Assembly: GCF_015057185.1 (NCBI RefSeq)
Contig: NZ_SVEV01000023.1
Coordinates: 10,170 to 59,852 of the forward strand
Origin: Pseudobutyrivibrio sp.
GTDB taxonomy: Bacteria > Bacillota > Clostridia > Lachnospirales > Lachnospiraceae
Reading direction: 5' to 3'
Length of the DNA stretch: 49,683 bases
Below are positions 7,221-17,034 of this stretch, in pieces. A model generated the notes under the pieces. That model saw only the letters and a list, made by a program, of their open reading frames with translations, searched no databases and had not been told where the DNA came from. The position numbers and the translations under genes are program-made. Numbering within the stretch: the first letter of the stretch is position 1; each line of letters starts with the position of its first letter.

Positions 7221-8312
7221 CTATCTCATTTCCTGTTCTGGTATTACTTCTACAGGTGTTTCTTCTTCAGGAATAAATCCTTCTTCACCGAAATGGTTCT
7301 CAATACTAATAGTTCCAACATCTATCTCGTCGTTGTACTCATTTGTAAAACTAGCAATCAATGTATCCTGAGCTTTGATCACAGTCTTAGCATTCTCGCC
7401 CAATGCACCAGCTACTTCATATGAGTAAGAGCTGCTAGTTAATTTATAACTTGCACCAACATAATACTCAGTGACTGTTACTGTAGAGCCTGCTGGAATC
7501 ATTTCAGAAATGAATATTTCCTGCGTACCTGGCGCCTCAAAATTCATGCTGTAAGCATTACTTAAGAACTTTGTAGTGCCATCTTTCTTAGTGATTTCAA
7601 CATCATATGCAAATGCTGCCTCACCAAGTGACTCATTGTAAGATTTCAAAGTCTTTTGAATCTTAAGAGCACCGTAACGCTCTGTTGCCTCTGCCTTAAG
7701 CGCAAATGATATTGTGTCGTAGTTCCATGCATCACTTGTTCCTGTTCCCATGATGTAATCGCTTGTAGGTGCATAGATAATATATGAAGTAAAATTGTAA
7801 TCGTAGTAATCGTCCTGAGTTGGTCTTGGAACATATAGGTAAATACCTGCTGCTGGATTAGCTTCTGTTGACTTAATTATAGTAGAAGCATTTGTAAGAC
7901 CATTTTCACCCTTAGTAGCTGTAATTGTAGCTGTAGGTGTAGGCTTATTATCTTCAACAACCTTAGTAACCTTTTCTACAATTTCTTTCTTAACATCATC
8001 TACTACTACCTTGTCACCATTCAGAACACTAAGCTTTGCTCCAGAATTTGCGAACTCAGAAGTAAGTGTTGGAGTTCCTGCAGCATCAAGTGAGGCAATC
8101 TTATAAAGGTCGATTATCACATTGCCCTTATACTCACTTGCGAATATTGAGTACGCACTCTCACTGGAAACCGTGGCTGTGATTGTAATATCCTTTGTTA
8201 AATCAACTCTCTCAGCCGCCTGTGAATTGTGAACTCCTAGTCCAGAAACAGCAAGAACTGTTACCAGCGCCATCGCTATCAAATTTTTCTTTTTAAACCC
8301 TATTCTTTTCAC
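7221..8312 (-). CDS. Unanchored minor pilin-like protein with DUF7601/Cna-B-like domain (cluster 1)
   Basis: 363 aa, GTG start at 8312 with GGGAG 6 nt upstream, overlapping the sortase stop by 4 nt. Signal peptide 1-32 (ends NSQAAERVDL). The N-terminal part (IFASEYKGNVIIDLYKIA) resembles pilin N-domains. The C-terminal domain starts YGALKIQKTLKSYNESLGEAAFAYDV, typical of DUF7601 Cna-B-like modules, and ends FTNEYND. Unusually there is no LPxTG, membrane helix or positive tail: after the last domain comes GTISIENHF and an acidic end. The cluster 2 paralogue (28884-29942) has the same arrangement, with SAENHF, so the missing anchor is ancestral, not a frameshift. It is probably held by non-covalent or pilin-to-pilin contact. 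Confidence 0.75.
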   Translation of the reverse strand: MKRIGFKKKNLIAMALVTVLAVSGLGVHNSQAAERVDLTKDITITATVSSESAYSIFASEYKGNVIIDLYKIASLDAAGTPTLTSEFANSGAKLSVLNGDKVVVDDVKKEIVEKVTKVVEDNKPTPTATITATKGENGLTNASTIIKSTEANPAAGIYLYVPRPTQDDYYDYNFTSYIIYAPTSDYIMGTGTSDAWNYDTISFALKAEATERYGALKIQKTLKSYNESLGEAAFAYDVEITKKDGTTKFLSNAYSMNFEAPGTQEIFISEMIPAGSTVTVTEYYVGASYKLTSSSYSYEVAGALGENAKTVIKAQDTLIASFTNEYNDEIDVGTISIENHFGEEGFIPEEETPVEVIPEQEMR

Positions 8313-9211
8313 TGAGATCTCCCTTCAGCTTCTACATCTTTTTTCTTAAAAATATGTCTGATAATAAGAATGATAATCAATGCTAAGATGAATCCAGCAA
8401 TACCAATAATTAAATAATAATTTTTAACTGTTTCCACCACAGCTTCTGTGCCAGTTGGCGGTTCATCCTCTCCAAGGTATTCAACCCTGATACCCCTGAC
8501 TAAAAGTCTGTGGGTGTTTACACCGTATGGTGTACATGTGAATAATGTTACATAATCCTTGCCCTGCTCTACCTGCATCGCATCTGAAAGTGTATCAATG
8601 TCCTCTGCAGGAATTGCCTGTTCAATGTTGTCCACCTCGTAGGCAAGTGTTTCATCCAAAACATGGATGTAAAATTTGTCCCCAATCTCCAGCTGATCAA
8701 TGTTGGTAAATAGCTCTGCACTAGGTAAACCTCTGTGACCAACTATGACTGAGTGTGTGCTTGCGCCACCGATTGGAAGTGCTGTTCCATTCATATGACC
8801 AACGGCCGTCTGAATGTACTCATCAAATGTGCCATGCATAATCGATAGCTTTAAATTTATTTTTGGAATGGACAAATAGCCCATAATTCCATCGCCATTA
8901 ATATTTAGTACTGAGAAATACTCCGAGTTCAAAAACTCCTCTGTTGGCGTAACTGCATTGCCATCAGCTCCAGTAGAAAATGCATCAGTACCAATCTGGT
9001 TTTCTGTGATACCCTCATTGAATGCCCTAGCTGCTGCCCACTCAGCAGAATAATCATCGGTGCTCATATTTTGCAGCGAGTCCTCATAATTATTAATGAG
9101 TGTGCTCTGGACATATATGTTCCATTCGTTTGAAATGGTTGGGTATGCCAAAATCAAAAATCCAACTATGAATAATAAAATTACTAAAAATTTAGTTATC
9201 TTCTGCTTCAC
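8309..9211 (-). CDS. Class C (pilin-polymerising) sortase, second copy
   Basis: 300 aa, GTG start overlapping the preceding sortase gene by 20 bp (AAGGA 8 nt upstream of GTG). N-terminal membrane helix (about 8-27), extracellular domain, C-terminal helix (about 262-286) and a positive tail: the two-helix layout of class C sortases. The catalytic His is in GHRGLPSA, Cys in TLFTCTPYGVNTHR, Arg in HRLLVRG. The lid that normally carries DP[FWY] may be represented by DAF near residue 77. It should link LPxTG pilins into polymers at the outer membrane face. Its neighbours, the LPFTG backbone pilin (10173) and LPETG adhesin (11561), are the obvious substrates; cluster 2 pilins are likely too because that cluster has no sortase. 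Confidence 0.9.
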   Translation of the reverse strand: MKQKITKFLVILLFIVGFLILAYPTISNEWNIYVQSTLINNYEDSLQNMSTDDYSAEWAAARAFNEGITENQIGTDAFSTGADGNAVTPTEEFLNSEYFSVLNINGDGIMGYLSIPKINLKLSIMHGTFDEYIQTAVGHMNGTALPIGGASTHSVIVGHRGLPSAELFTNIDQLEIGDKFYIHVLDETLAYEVDNIEQAIPAEDIDTLSDAMQVEQGKDYVTLFTCTPYGVNTHRLLVRGIRVEYLGEDEPPTGTEAVVETVKNYYLIIGIAGFILALIIILIIRHIFKKKDVEAEGRSQ

Positions 9212-10085
9212 TGGTCTTTTCCTTCTTTGTTCTCAATTTATCGTATATGTATAATATTACGATAAATAGGGCAACAATTGCTAGTCCTACTATTACCCAC
9301 AAAAGATAATTTGAATGTAAGCTTACCATTCCAAAGGCTGGTGTCTTTGCATCCTCTAGTAATTCTGGTGTGTACTCAACTCTGTGTCCTGTAACCATGA
9401 GGCGCTGTGTGTTAACACCGTATGGTGTGCAAGTAATCAGTGTACACAAATCCTCGCCATCCTTTACTGCAAGAAGTGAGGTATCATCTGGTTCAACTAC
9501 TTCTATTGACTCGATTTCATATGCGTAGTACTCACCCATGATTATGAGGAAGAAATCCTCACCAATTTCCACCTTGTCAAGATCAGTGAAAAGTGTCGCA
9601 CTAGGCAAACCTCTGTGAGCCGATAGTACTGAATGTGTGCTAGGTCCACCGATTGGAAGTGAACTTCCCTCTAGGTGACCAACGCCAATCTGAAGAACAT
9701 CTTCGTTAGTCGTGTGAAAAATAGGAAGCTTTACATTGATACTTGGTATCTGAATGTATCCCATGATTCCATCACCGTTGGCATTCAGTATGCTCATGTA
9801 GTTTTCATCAGTGCCATTTGCCTCTGCCTCTGCAAAGGAATCTGGCAAAATGCTTGGAAGTAAATCCTCGTTGTACTGCTCTGCTCTCTCAAGCTCTGCT
9901 GTCACATCAAGTGAACCTTCCTCTATTGCTGTCTCAACTGATTCTGAATAGTTGTTAACTAACTGTGCCTGAACATGATTGTTCCAGGTATTAGCAACCA
10001 GTGGATACAACAACAAGGACAATCCAGCAAGCATCAAAATGCCGATAGCAATAAATCTGTAGTATTTTTTCAAGAATGTTTTCAT
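9192..10085 (-). CDS. Class C sortase, first copy
   Basis: 297 aa from ATG 10085 (MKTFLKKYYRF). A longer frame to 10145 exists but its first 20 residues run through an intergenic hairpin and lack a signal-like composition; AAGGAGAGG lies 13 nt before the chosen ATG. N-terminal helix about 10-28, C-terminal helix about 258-282. The catalytic set is His in AHRGLPSA, Cys in TLITCTPYGVNTQR, and Arg in QRLMVTGHR. The lid region has DSF in place of DP[FWY]. About half identical by eye to its downstream neighbour, so the two arose by tandem duplication and may divide the work (backbone polymerisation versus incorporation of adhesin or minor pilin), as in other pilus islands. Confidence 0.9.
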   Translation of the reverse strand: MKTFLKKYYRFIAIGILMLAGLSLLLYPLVANTWNNHVQAQLVNNYSESVETAIEEGSLDVTAELERAEQYNEDLLPSILPDSFAEAEANGTDENYMSILNANGDGIMGYIQIPSINVKLPIFHTTNEDVLQIGVGHLEGSSLPIGGPSTHSVLSAHRGLPSATLFTDLDKVEIGEDFFLIIMGEYYAYEIESIEVVEPDDTSLLAVKDGEDLCTLITCTPYGVNTQRLMVTGHRVEYTPELLEDAKTPAFGMVSLHSNYLLWVIVGLAIVALFIVILYIYDKLRTKKEKTSEAEDN

Positions 10086-10114
10086 CGATGCTTTCTGTCC
10101 TCTCCTTGGTGTTG

Positions 10115-10136
10115 TGCCCTGACAACTGCCAGGGCA
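10115..10136 (-). other. Intergenic stem-loop between backbone pilin and sortase genes
   Basis: TGCCCTG (10115-10121) pairs with CAGGGCA (10130-10136), a perfect 7-bp GC-rich stem with an 8-nt loop in the 87-bp gap. No T-run follows, so it is not a full terminator. It may act as an RNA-stabilising or attenuating hairpin that keeps pilin mRNA more abundant than sortase mRNA. Confidence 0.5.
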
Positions 10137-10172
10137 TGCCACCAATTTATTTTGTAAATATTGTTTTTCTAA

Positions 10173-11543
10173 TTACTTAGAAGCCTTTCTCTTTGATGCA
10201 AAGAAAAGTGCTGCTGCGATAGCCATGATAGCTACACCGAGTACTGTGAAGATTGTTGTACCCATACCACCAGTGAATGGAAGTGATGCAAGCTTTGTAT
10301 CGTAAATTGATACAGCATCTGTTGTAACGTGCTTATCTAATGACTCGCCCTGTTTAAGCTCTGCATCTACACCATTTGGATTGATAGAGTATGTTGCTGG
10401 AGCAACTGTCTCATCAAAGTGATACTTTCCTTCTGAAAGTCCTGTTACTTTTAATACACCCTTTGTTGCTTCGATTTCATCAACAACCTTTGTTTGATCG
10501 TCAGATGTCTCTGCAAGCTTATAAATGCTTACGCCATCTTTGTTCTCAACAAATACAAACTTAAGAGCTGTAGTAGCACCATCCTTGTAAACCTTGAACT
10601 TAGCACCATCAAGCTTTGTAGTTTCATCATCAGCATACTTTGTAAGTGTGATATCACCCTCAACACCCTTTACTGTGATTTCGCCTGTCTCTTCATCATC
10701 CTTTACAGAATATGTAGCTGTATTCTCATATCCTTCTGTACCAGTAACTGTTGCCTTGTATTCAATAGTAAGAGGCTTATGAGCATCATCAAGAATGTAC
10801 TCATCATCAGCGTATACAAGATCTGTTAAAACAAGAGCAAACTTATCATCCTCTACCTTTGTAAATGCATAATCACCTGTTAAAACTGTACCATCAATCT
10901 TGATTACAGGCTTAACACCATCTAAACTTGAAAGACCAGTTGTGTAATCATAAACAACAAACTTGTTTACATAACTTGGAACTGTCTTTGTAATTGTGAA
11001 TGTTACTTCCTGACCAGCGTTTACGAATGTATCGTTTGGCTCCTTGTCAAGGTCACTATCTGTACCCTTTGCAGTTACCTTGTCGTTTGTAGCTACATAA
11101 TTTCCATTAGCATCGTTTGTTATAGCCACTGATACCATTGGGCTGTATACTGCTTCATCGCTTGAAGCAACGATATAGTAAACACCTGCTGGCAACTGAG
11201 AGAATGTAACAGTGCCATTATCACCTGCAGTCTGCTGAGGAGCTGCAGTAGCTATGTTTGCATTCCATGCACCCTCAAGTTTTTCAACATCACTTACAGA
11301 CATCTGAACTTTCTCAAGTGCATTTGTTGTAGACTCGCCAACTGTATATACTTGGCTTGCCCAATCCTTTACTTTAATTTTGTTGTTTTCAATGGTAGCT
11401 ACTGTATAAATATCTACCTTTGCGCCTTTTTTAAGGTCTTCAACTGTTACAGTTGCTGTGTCTGCGGCAAATGCTGTAATGCTCATTGCCATCATCATTA
11501 TCACTGCGAGTGCGAGTGATAAGATTTTTCTCATCTTTTTCAT
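10173..11543 (-). CDS. LPFTG-anchored backbone pilin (cluster 1)
   Basis: 456 aa. Signal peptide 1-27 (ends ITAFAA). The N-domain KGAKVDIYTVATIENNKIKV is typical of fimbrial shaft proteins. The middle domain (EVTFTITKTVPSYVNKFVVYDY) resembles the isopeptide-forming fimbrial D2 domain. A C-terminal Cna-B-type domain starts ITLTKYADD..KLDGAKFKVYK and has the E-box-like DETVAPATYSI, whose Glu catalyses a Lys-Asn isopeptide bond in this family. Sorting signal LPFTGG, helix, and tail KRKASK. About 450 residues with one major pilin next to class C sortases is the normal backbone pilin design. AAGGAGAGAG precedes the ATG. It follows the tip adhesin by 17 bp, so one operon. The cluster 2 counterpart is at 29970. 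Confidence 0.85.
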   Translation of the reverse strand: MKKMRKILSLALAVIMMMAMSITAFAADTATVTVEDLKKGAKVDIYTVATIENNKIKVKDWASQVYTVGESTTNALEKVQMSVSDVEKLEGAWNANIATAAPQQTAGDNGTVTFSQLPAGVYYIVASSDEAVYSPMVSVAITNDANGNYVATNDKVTAKGTDSDLDKEPNDTFVNAGQEVTFTITKTVPSYVNKFVVYDYTTGLSSLDGVKPVIKIDGTVLTGDYAFTKVEDDKFALVLTDLVYADDEYILDDAHKPLTIEYKATVTGTEGYENTATYSVKDDEETGEITVKGVEGDITLTKYADDETTKLDGAKFKVYKDGATTALKFVFVENKDGVSIYKLAETSDDQTKVVDEIEATKGVLKVTGLSEGKYHFDETVAPATYSINPNGVDAELKQGESLDKHVTTDAVSIYDTKLASLPFTGGMGTTIFTVLGVAIMAIAAALFFASKRKASK

Positions 11544-11560
11544 TGTATCTCTCTCCTTTA

Positions 11561-14500
11561 TTACTTAATGTTTTTTTGGTTCTTTTTGTTTTTATATAAC
11601 ATCAGCGATGCGCCTAACATAAGAAGTACGCCGCCGATTGTATATACATAAATTCCTCTTCCACCTGTTTCTGGAAGTGTGTAGGCAACTTTGTCAATCG
11701 CGTTAAACCATACCTTTGTTTCAGTTGTTCCAACGATGACTGTGTAAACCTTCTCAGCAGATGAATTTGTGAGATAATCGCTGTTAAGCAAGTAGCTTGT
11801 TGTATTTGAAGCGATTGCCTTTCCAGCTGCGTCGAAGAAGTATCCCTTATCAACGCTATCTCCTAATACACTAAAGTTCTTTATAATTTCTGATGTTACA
11901 CTATCGCCTGATGATGTAACTGTTAATTTGTAATTACTTGGTGTATTAGCTTCAGCCCTTGTGATTGTGACTGTAAAGATTTCATCACTCAATGTGAATC
12001 CCTCTGGTGCCTGTACTTCCTTGATGTAGTAAGTACCAACTCCAAGCCCATCGATTAACAATGACTGATAATTCTTATTTGCATCTGATGATGATATCTC
12101 TTTAATCTTTGTAGTGCACTTATCATCTGTGAAGATTCCATATGTTGCTCCAACTAATTTAGATGAATCTAAAGCACTAATCTTATCGAAATAAATACCT
12201 GCATCAACAACATTGATATAGTATTTTCCACTTCCTGTAGATGTTGTAACTTCCTGATTTGTGCTATCTGGAGCTACCCAAGCTGATGATAATCTTGTAG
12301 CCTGTGGAGTGGCTGTGAATGTAACACTAGTCTCATAATAGTAACTATTATCTCCTACAGTCTTGTTATCACCGTCCCCAGCCTTGGTACCACTAGTCAC
12401 TGCAATTGTACCCTCAGCTGCATCAGCTGTTCCTGGGTATGAATATGAAATAACTCCATTGTTAATGCTAATGCTGTTACTATTAAATACTCCCGAAATC
12501 TCATGCTTAACATTGTTGCTATCTGTGTAGTAGCACTGAATGCCTGATAGCAAATTCATTATCTCATCATTTGATGAAAGCTGAGATACATCAAAAGTAT
12601 CATTTAACAATATTGTTGTCTCATTATCTGTAAGGCTAAAACTTAAAAGTTTAACGTTTACTGTAGGCATATCAAAATTAGTTGTATTTCCTTCTACAGT
12701 AACTCCTGAAGCAGGACCATTTGTTGTGATTGCATTACCACCCATGAAGTCATCCTTTGCCTTCACAAGGAACTTAGAGTCAAATCCGTTTGTTCCACTT
12801 GCCTTTGGTCCAATGTAAATATTGCTCCATGTAATTTTCTGAACACCATTTTCAGTACTAATTGTTCCTTCAACTTCTTCATACTGACCTGAAGCATTCT
12901 TTATAGTAGCTTTTACCTTGTCGCCATCGACATACTTTTTGTATGTTCCGTCTGTATTCTTATAGACTAATTCAAATCTAGGATCAACAACGTCTACTAC
13001 TGTTCCTGTTGCGCCAACTACGATATCAGCCATAACTTCCTGGAATGCTTCTGATACTTTGCTCATATTTGATACAGAGTGTACATTATCTGAAGAACCT
13101 GCAACATTGTTGGCAAAGTTCGTCATTTGAGTTGTAGCTGAACCATCATCATACTTGATGAAGAAAATGTTGGCTGCACAGCCATACATACTCTTGCTAG
13201 TTCCATCATATGTTTGCCAATCTGTTTTTACATTTGTTGCAGCACGTAATGCGCCTGCGCACTTTTCTGCTGCAGATGCAACTCCGGTATGGAAAGTTTT
13301 ATTAGTAGTTGGCACTCCATCAGTAAATAAGATGACATTATTTCTATATTCATCAGTTCTGTAATCATCAACAAGCACCTCATTGATAACTACTTCCAAA
13401 CCAGTATCAATTCGTGTTGCCCCTTCGGCACTTAAACCATTGATTTTTTCCTTGATAGTGCTCACATTATCCGAGGTACATTTTGTTAGTCCTAAAACTT
13501 TTCTCGAATCGCTTTTATCGCTAAATTCAACTACAGCTACTCTACAATCTGTACCCTCAAGACCTGAAACGAAATCATCAGCTGCAATTTTCATAAGATC
13601 CAAACGAGAAACTTCAAAATCTAATGGAGTCAAACTATCTGGTATATCTCCATCATAATCATTCCAGCCATTGAATAGTCTTTGCCATTTTGTTCCATCA
13701 TATCTATAAAAGTAATAATTTCTATCCTGCTGAGCATAGAATGTTTTTCCATGTAGGAAAGAGGCATTTTCAATAGTTGTTTTTCCAACTGTCGAAACAG
13801 AGTCGCCCATCGAACCGGAAACATCCAAAACAAGCACAATATCCTGTTTTGATCCCTCAGTAGTCTTTGTAGCAGATGCACCTAAATCAATTTCATAAAC
13901 TCTGCTTTCCCAATCGCTAACTGTAGCGGTCTTGTCTGTTGTAACAACAGTATCTCCAGCTTCATTCTTTTCGTTCTTGATAATCCATCCATTATCAGTT
14001 TTCTCTGAAAGTTTTCCTTCTATAGAGAATGTAGAACCACCTTTGCCGTCTGACTGAACATTGATGTACCATGCCTCTGTTGGTGATAAATATCCTGAAG
14101 GTGTTCCAGTCTCAGTAAGAATATATAATCCCTGAGGAATTCCTTCTGTTATATTTCCATTTGCATCCTTTAAATACTTGAATGAAACTACTCCATCTGA
14201 ACCAGAAGTGGCTACATCTTTCTGATCTGCATCAAGCGCCGTATATGCTCCATCAGATGAAACTAAAGTAAACTTTGCACCTGCAACTGGTATAGATGTA
14301 TCGTTAGCATCTACCTTTGTAAATTCAAGTGGATCAACAGGTGGTGCTGTCTCATCTACAACAGGCATATTGAACTTAATATAGCAATTACTCTTTCCTA
14401 GTCCTCTTTCGAGATAATATACTTGTAATGTATGCTTGCCATTGTCTAAGATATTTGTCTTATCAAATATCCCTTTATCATACATATTGAAGCTAGTACC

Positions 14501-16936
14501 ATATAAGGAAGCTTGTGAATTGTAAATATTACTTACAGTACAATCACCAGTTGAAAAATCAATTGATCCTTTTACAACTCCATGGATACCTCCCATATCG
14601 AGTACTAGTTTTCCATCAACATATACCCAAACATCATCATCACCAGAGAATTCAAATACACAAGGCTCTCCATTATTGGTTCCTGTCTTTGTCATATTAA
14701 ATTCCTGAGTGAAGTGCATACCAAAATGGCCATACCCTTTTTCTTCGTTTTTACTATTTAGGTATGTCCCAAATGGCCAAAATCCTGCCAAGCCATAATC
14801 ACCGTCAGTAGTAATCAACCCTGACTCTGAATCGAATGTAGCCTTTGAATTAGCACTGTTAAATACATAGTATCCATCGCTGTCTAATTCAAATGGAAAA
14901 CCTACATTGTAATATGCTTTTGTATGCCAAGTATTAGTATTACCATACTTATATGTATATGTTTCATACTCTGTATTGCTAGATTTATTCTCTGTTGTAA
15001 AATAACCCGGTGTGCCGTACCCATTGAATGTAATCATTCCATCTTGAGAACCCAAATTTTGACTAACCATACCTTGGTATGCCTTGCCATCATTTGCATT
15101 ATTCTCATGGCACTTATTCCAATCCTCGCTGTCACTGCCTGAACACATTGTAAGATACTTTGCAGAGTTTGCAGAGTATGCAACAGCATTAATAGCTGTA
15201 AGTGTCTTATTTCCAACTTTTATAGTATCAGTATCATTGTACTTGAATAAATCCACTGTAAACTGAGGTCTATCTGCACCGGATCCAGATAAATACAATT
15301 CTATATAGTTTATTGATGGATTCTGATTATTATAGTTTCCTTTGCAGCAATAGTTCTCTAAGGTATATTCGTAATCGCCATCTTTATCAGCAGTTATTTC
15401 TTCCAAATCATCGCCAAACCCAGCTTTAAATCGATCAATAGAGTATCCTTCGGCTATTTCTTCTACTCTGAACCATTGATCTGCATGTCTAGTATTAGAA
15501 GTACACACATATCCACTTTCTTCTACTAGTGTTTCATTTACGTATATCTTTACAACTAATGGATAGTATGTATCATCATCATTATTAATATAGTACCAAT
15601 CATAATATTTATTAACGCTAGGTAAACTATCTACCTCATCCCAATCTTGTTCTTTATACTTCCTAGAACTGTTAGACCAATACCATGAAAAGATTGAAGC
15701 ATATTTACTGGTATAAATAGCATCCAAATCCCCACTTACCGCAACTATATATGTAGAGAAATGATCTGTAATCATTTCCATATCTGCGTCTTCATTTTCA
15801 GTTGTATCAGTAGCAGTTTCAACCTTATTTACAGACTCATCAACATAATGGTAAACCTCTGTAGTCATTGAATCATCATCGATACCTTCAACATTTCCAA
15901 GACTTAGGAATTCTACCTTAACTTCACCATTTGGTTCAACGACATCACCAGACTCTGTCAGCAGATTAATATCATATGCTACGAAGTCTACAACAGCTGT
16001 TTCCTCTCCAGTCTCAACATCAAGTGCCTCTGACATTTGGTTGTATACATCTTCGTCAGACTCTTTTGTAATCTCTTCTACAGAAACACTAACTGCATCT
16101 CCAAATACTGATTTCTTACCAGTAATTCTAACGATACCATTCGAATCAGTTAATGAAATACTCTGTTCCTGACCACAGTGAATACAAATTCCATTCTCAT
16201 CGAATTCGCACTCTTCGATTTCCTCGTGATTTACTTCATTACCTTCTTCGTCGATTGTTACCCATGTTTTTGTATGAGTGCCATCTCCGTTTGAAGTATA
16301 TGTATATTCGATTTCTGGATCTTCTTCTGCCTTCTTGTATCCACAGATTTTGCAAACGCCATCTTCGTCGTAATCGCAAGTCTCTGTTTCTACCTCGCTG
16401 CACTCACTGCAAGTTCTTGAATGAGTTCCGTCCTCATTAGATGTCCACTCGCCAAAAACGTGCTCGCACTTTTCAGCATCCTCTTCCTCTGATGTAGGCT
16501 CTGCATCCTCTGGCTTAGTCTCCTCATCGGTAACTTTCTCGCCATCCTCTGCAGGAGTCTCACCAGCTTCATCGTCAGAAGCTTTCTCATCTGCATCAAC
16601 AACAGGAGTATCAGCAGCTGGTGTGCCCTCATTAGCGATATCATTTTTTATTTCATCAGCGATGGTATTAACTACGCCATTGCCATCTGTCTGAGTGTCA
16701 GCAGTCTGACTAGCATCAATCAATGCATCCCCAGATTCTGGCTGGCCAGATTCAGAGCTATTTGAACCATCTGATGATGTAACATCACTAGATGCAGCTC
16801 CTTCAGATATTTGAACAGAAGCCTCAACAGGAGCATCTGTTTCCTCTCCAGCGTATACTGACATTGGAGATGAAGCAGCAAGTGCTACTGCAAGACCTAA
16901 AGAAAGAATTCTATTAGCTAAAGCGATCCTCTTCAT
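11561..16936 (-). CDS. Giant vWA/fibro-slime/Cna-B pilus-tip adhesin, LPETG-anchored (cluster 1)
   Basis: 1791 aa. Signal peptide 1-30 (ends VYAGEE). An acidic Ser/Asp/Glu-rich spacer (30-155) leads to three paired-Cys elements (about 157-262; CSEC, CKICGYK, CIHCGQ) like small metal-binding or disulphide modules of gut surface proteins. A fibro-slime/PA14-like module follows (about 725-845; FSGDDDVWVYVDGKLVLDMGG). A Cna-B-like domain lies at about 870-1000 (GLYILTETGTPSGY) and a von Willebrand A domain at about 1035-1325 with the MIDAS DVSGS. Another Cna-B domain (about 1585-1660; YYIKEVQAPEGF) precedes LPETGG, a helix and a basic tail. vWA plus Cna-B plus a sorting signal is the standard plan of tip adhesins such as RrgA. 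First gene of the cluster 1 operon; the ligand is not predictable. Confidence 0.9.
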   Translation of the reverse strand: MKRIALANRILSLGLAVALAASSPMSVYAGEETDAPVEASVQISEGAASSDVTSSDGSNSSESGQPESGDALIDASQTADTQTDGNGVVNTIADEIKNDIANEGTPAADTPVVDADEKASDDEAGETPAEDGEKVTDEETKPEDAEPTSEEEDAEKCEHVFGEWTSNEDGTHSRTCSECSEVETETCDYDEDGVCKICGYKKAEEDPEIEYTYTSNGDGTHTKTWVTIDEEGNEVNHEEIEECEFDENGICIHCGQEQSISLTDSNGIVRITGKKSVFGDAVSVSVEEITKESDEDVYNQMSEALDVETGEETAVVDFVAYDINLLTESGDVVEPNGEVKVEFLSLGNVEGIDDDSMTTEVYHYVDESVNKVETATDTTENEDADMEMITDHFSTYIVAVSGDLDAIYTSKYASIFSWYWSNSSRKYKEQDWDEVDSLPSVNKYYDWYYINNDDDTYYPLVVKIYVNETLVEESGYVCTSNTRHADQWFRVEEIAEGYSIDRFKAGFGDDLEEITADKDGDYEYTLENYCCKGNYNNQNPSINYIELYLSGSGADRPQFTVDLFKYNDTDTIKVGNKTLTAINAVAYSANSAKYLTMCSGSDSEDWNKCHENNANDGKAYQGMVSQNLGSQDGMITFNGYGTPGYFTTENKSSNTEYETYTYKYGNTNTWHTKAYYNVGFPFELDSDGYYVFNSANSKATFDSESGLITTDGDYGLAGFWPFGTYLNSKNEEKGYGHFGMHFTQEFNMTKTGTNNGEPCVFEFSGDDDVWVYVDGKLVLDMGGIHGVVKGSIDFSTGDCTVSNIYNSQASLYGTSFNMYDKGIFDKTNILDNGKHTLQVYYLERGLGKSNCYIKFNMPVVDETAPPVDPLEFTKVDANDTSIPVAGAKFTLVSSDGAYTALDADQKDVATSGSDGVVSFKYLKDANGNITEGIPQGLYILTETGTPSGYLSPTEAWYINVQSDGKGGSTFSIEGKLSEKTDNGWIIKNEKNEAGDTVVTTDKTATVSDWESRVYEIDLGASATKTTEGSKQDIVLVLDVSGSMGDSVSTVGKTTIENASFLHGKTFYAQQDRNYYFYRYDGTKWQRLFNGWNDYDGDIPDSLTPLDFEVSRLDLMKIAADDFVSGLEGTDCRVAVVEFSDKSDSRKVLGLTKCTSDNVSTIKEKINGLSAEGATRIDTGLEVVINEVLVDDYRTDEYRNNVILFTDGVPTTNKTFHTGVASAAEKCAGALRAATNVKTDWQTYDGTSKSMYGCAANIFFIKYDDGSATTQMTNFANNVAGSSDNVHSVSNMSKVSEAFQEVMADIVVGATGTVVDVVDPRFELVYKNTDGTYKKYVDGDKVKATIKNASGQYEEVEGTISTENGVQKITWSNIYIGPKASGTNGFDSKFLVKAKDDFMGGNAITTNGPASGVTVEGNTTNFDMPTVNVKLLSFSLTDNETTILLNDTFDVSQLSSNDEIMNLLSGIQCYYTDSNNVKHEISGVFNSNSISINNGVISYSYPGTADAAEGTIAVTSGTKAGDGDNKTVGDNSYYYETSVTFTATPQATRLSSAWVAPDSTNQEVTTSTGSGKYYINVVDAGIYFDKISALDSSKLVGATYGIFTDDKCTTKIKEISSSDANKNYQSLLIDGLGVGTYYIKEVQAPEGFTLSDEIFTVTITRAEANTPSNYKLTVTSSGDSVTSEIIKNFSVLGDSVDKGYFFDAAGKAIASNTTSYLLNSDYLTNSSAEKVYTVIVGTTETKVWFNAIDKVAYTLPETGGRGIYVYTIGGVLLMLGASLMLYKNKKNQKNIK

Positions 16937-17034
16937 TTAACCAAATCTCCCACTAAAATGAATCATTTCACACCCAGTCAAACAATAACCCCTGACCAAA
17001 TGTGAATAAACTATGTTTTCAATAGTACCCGAGA

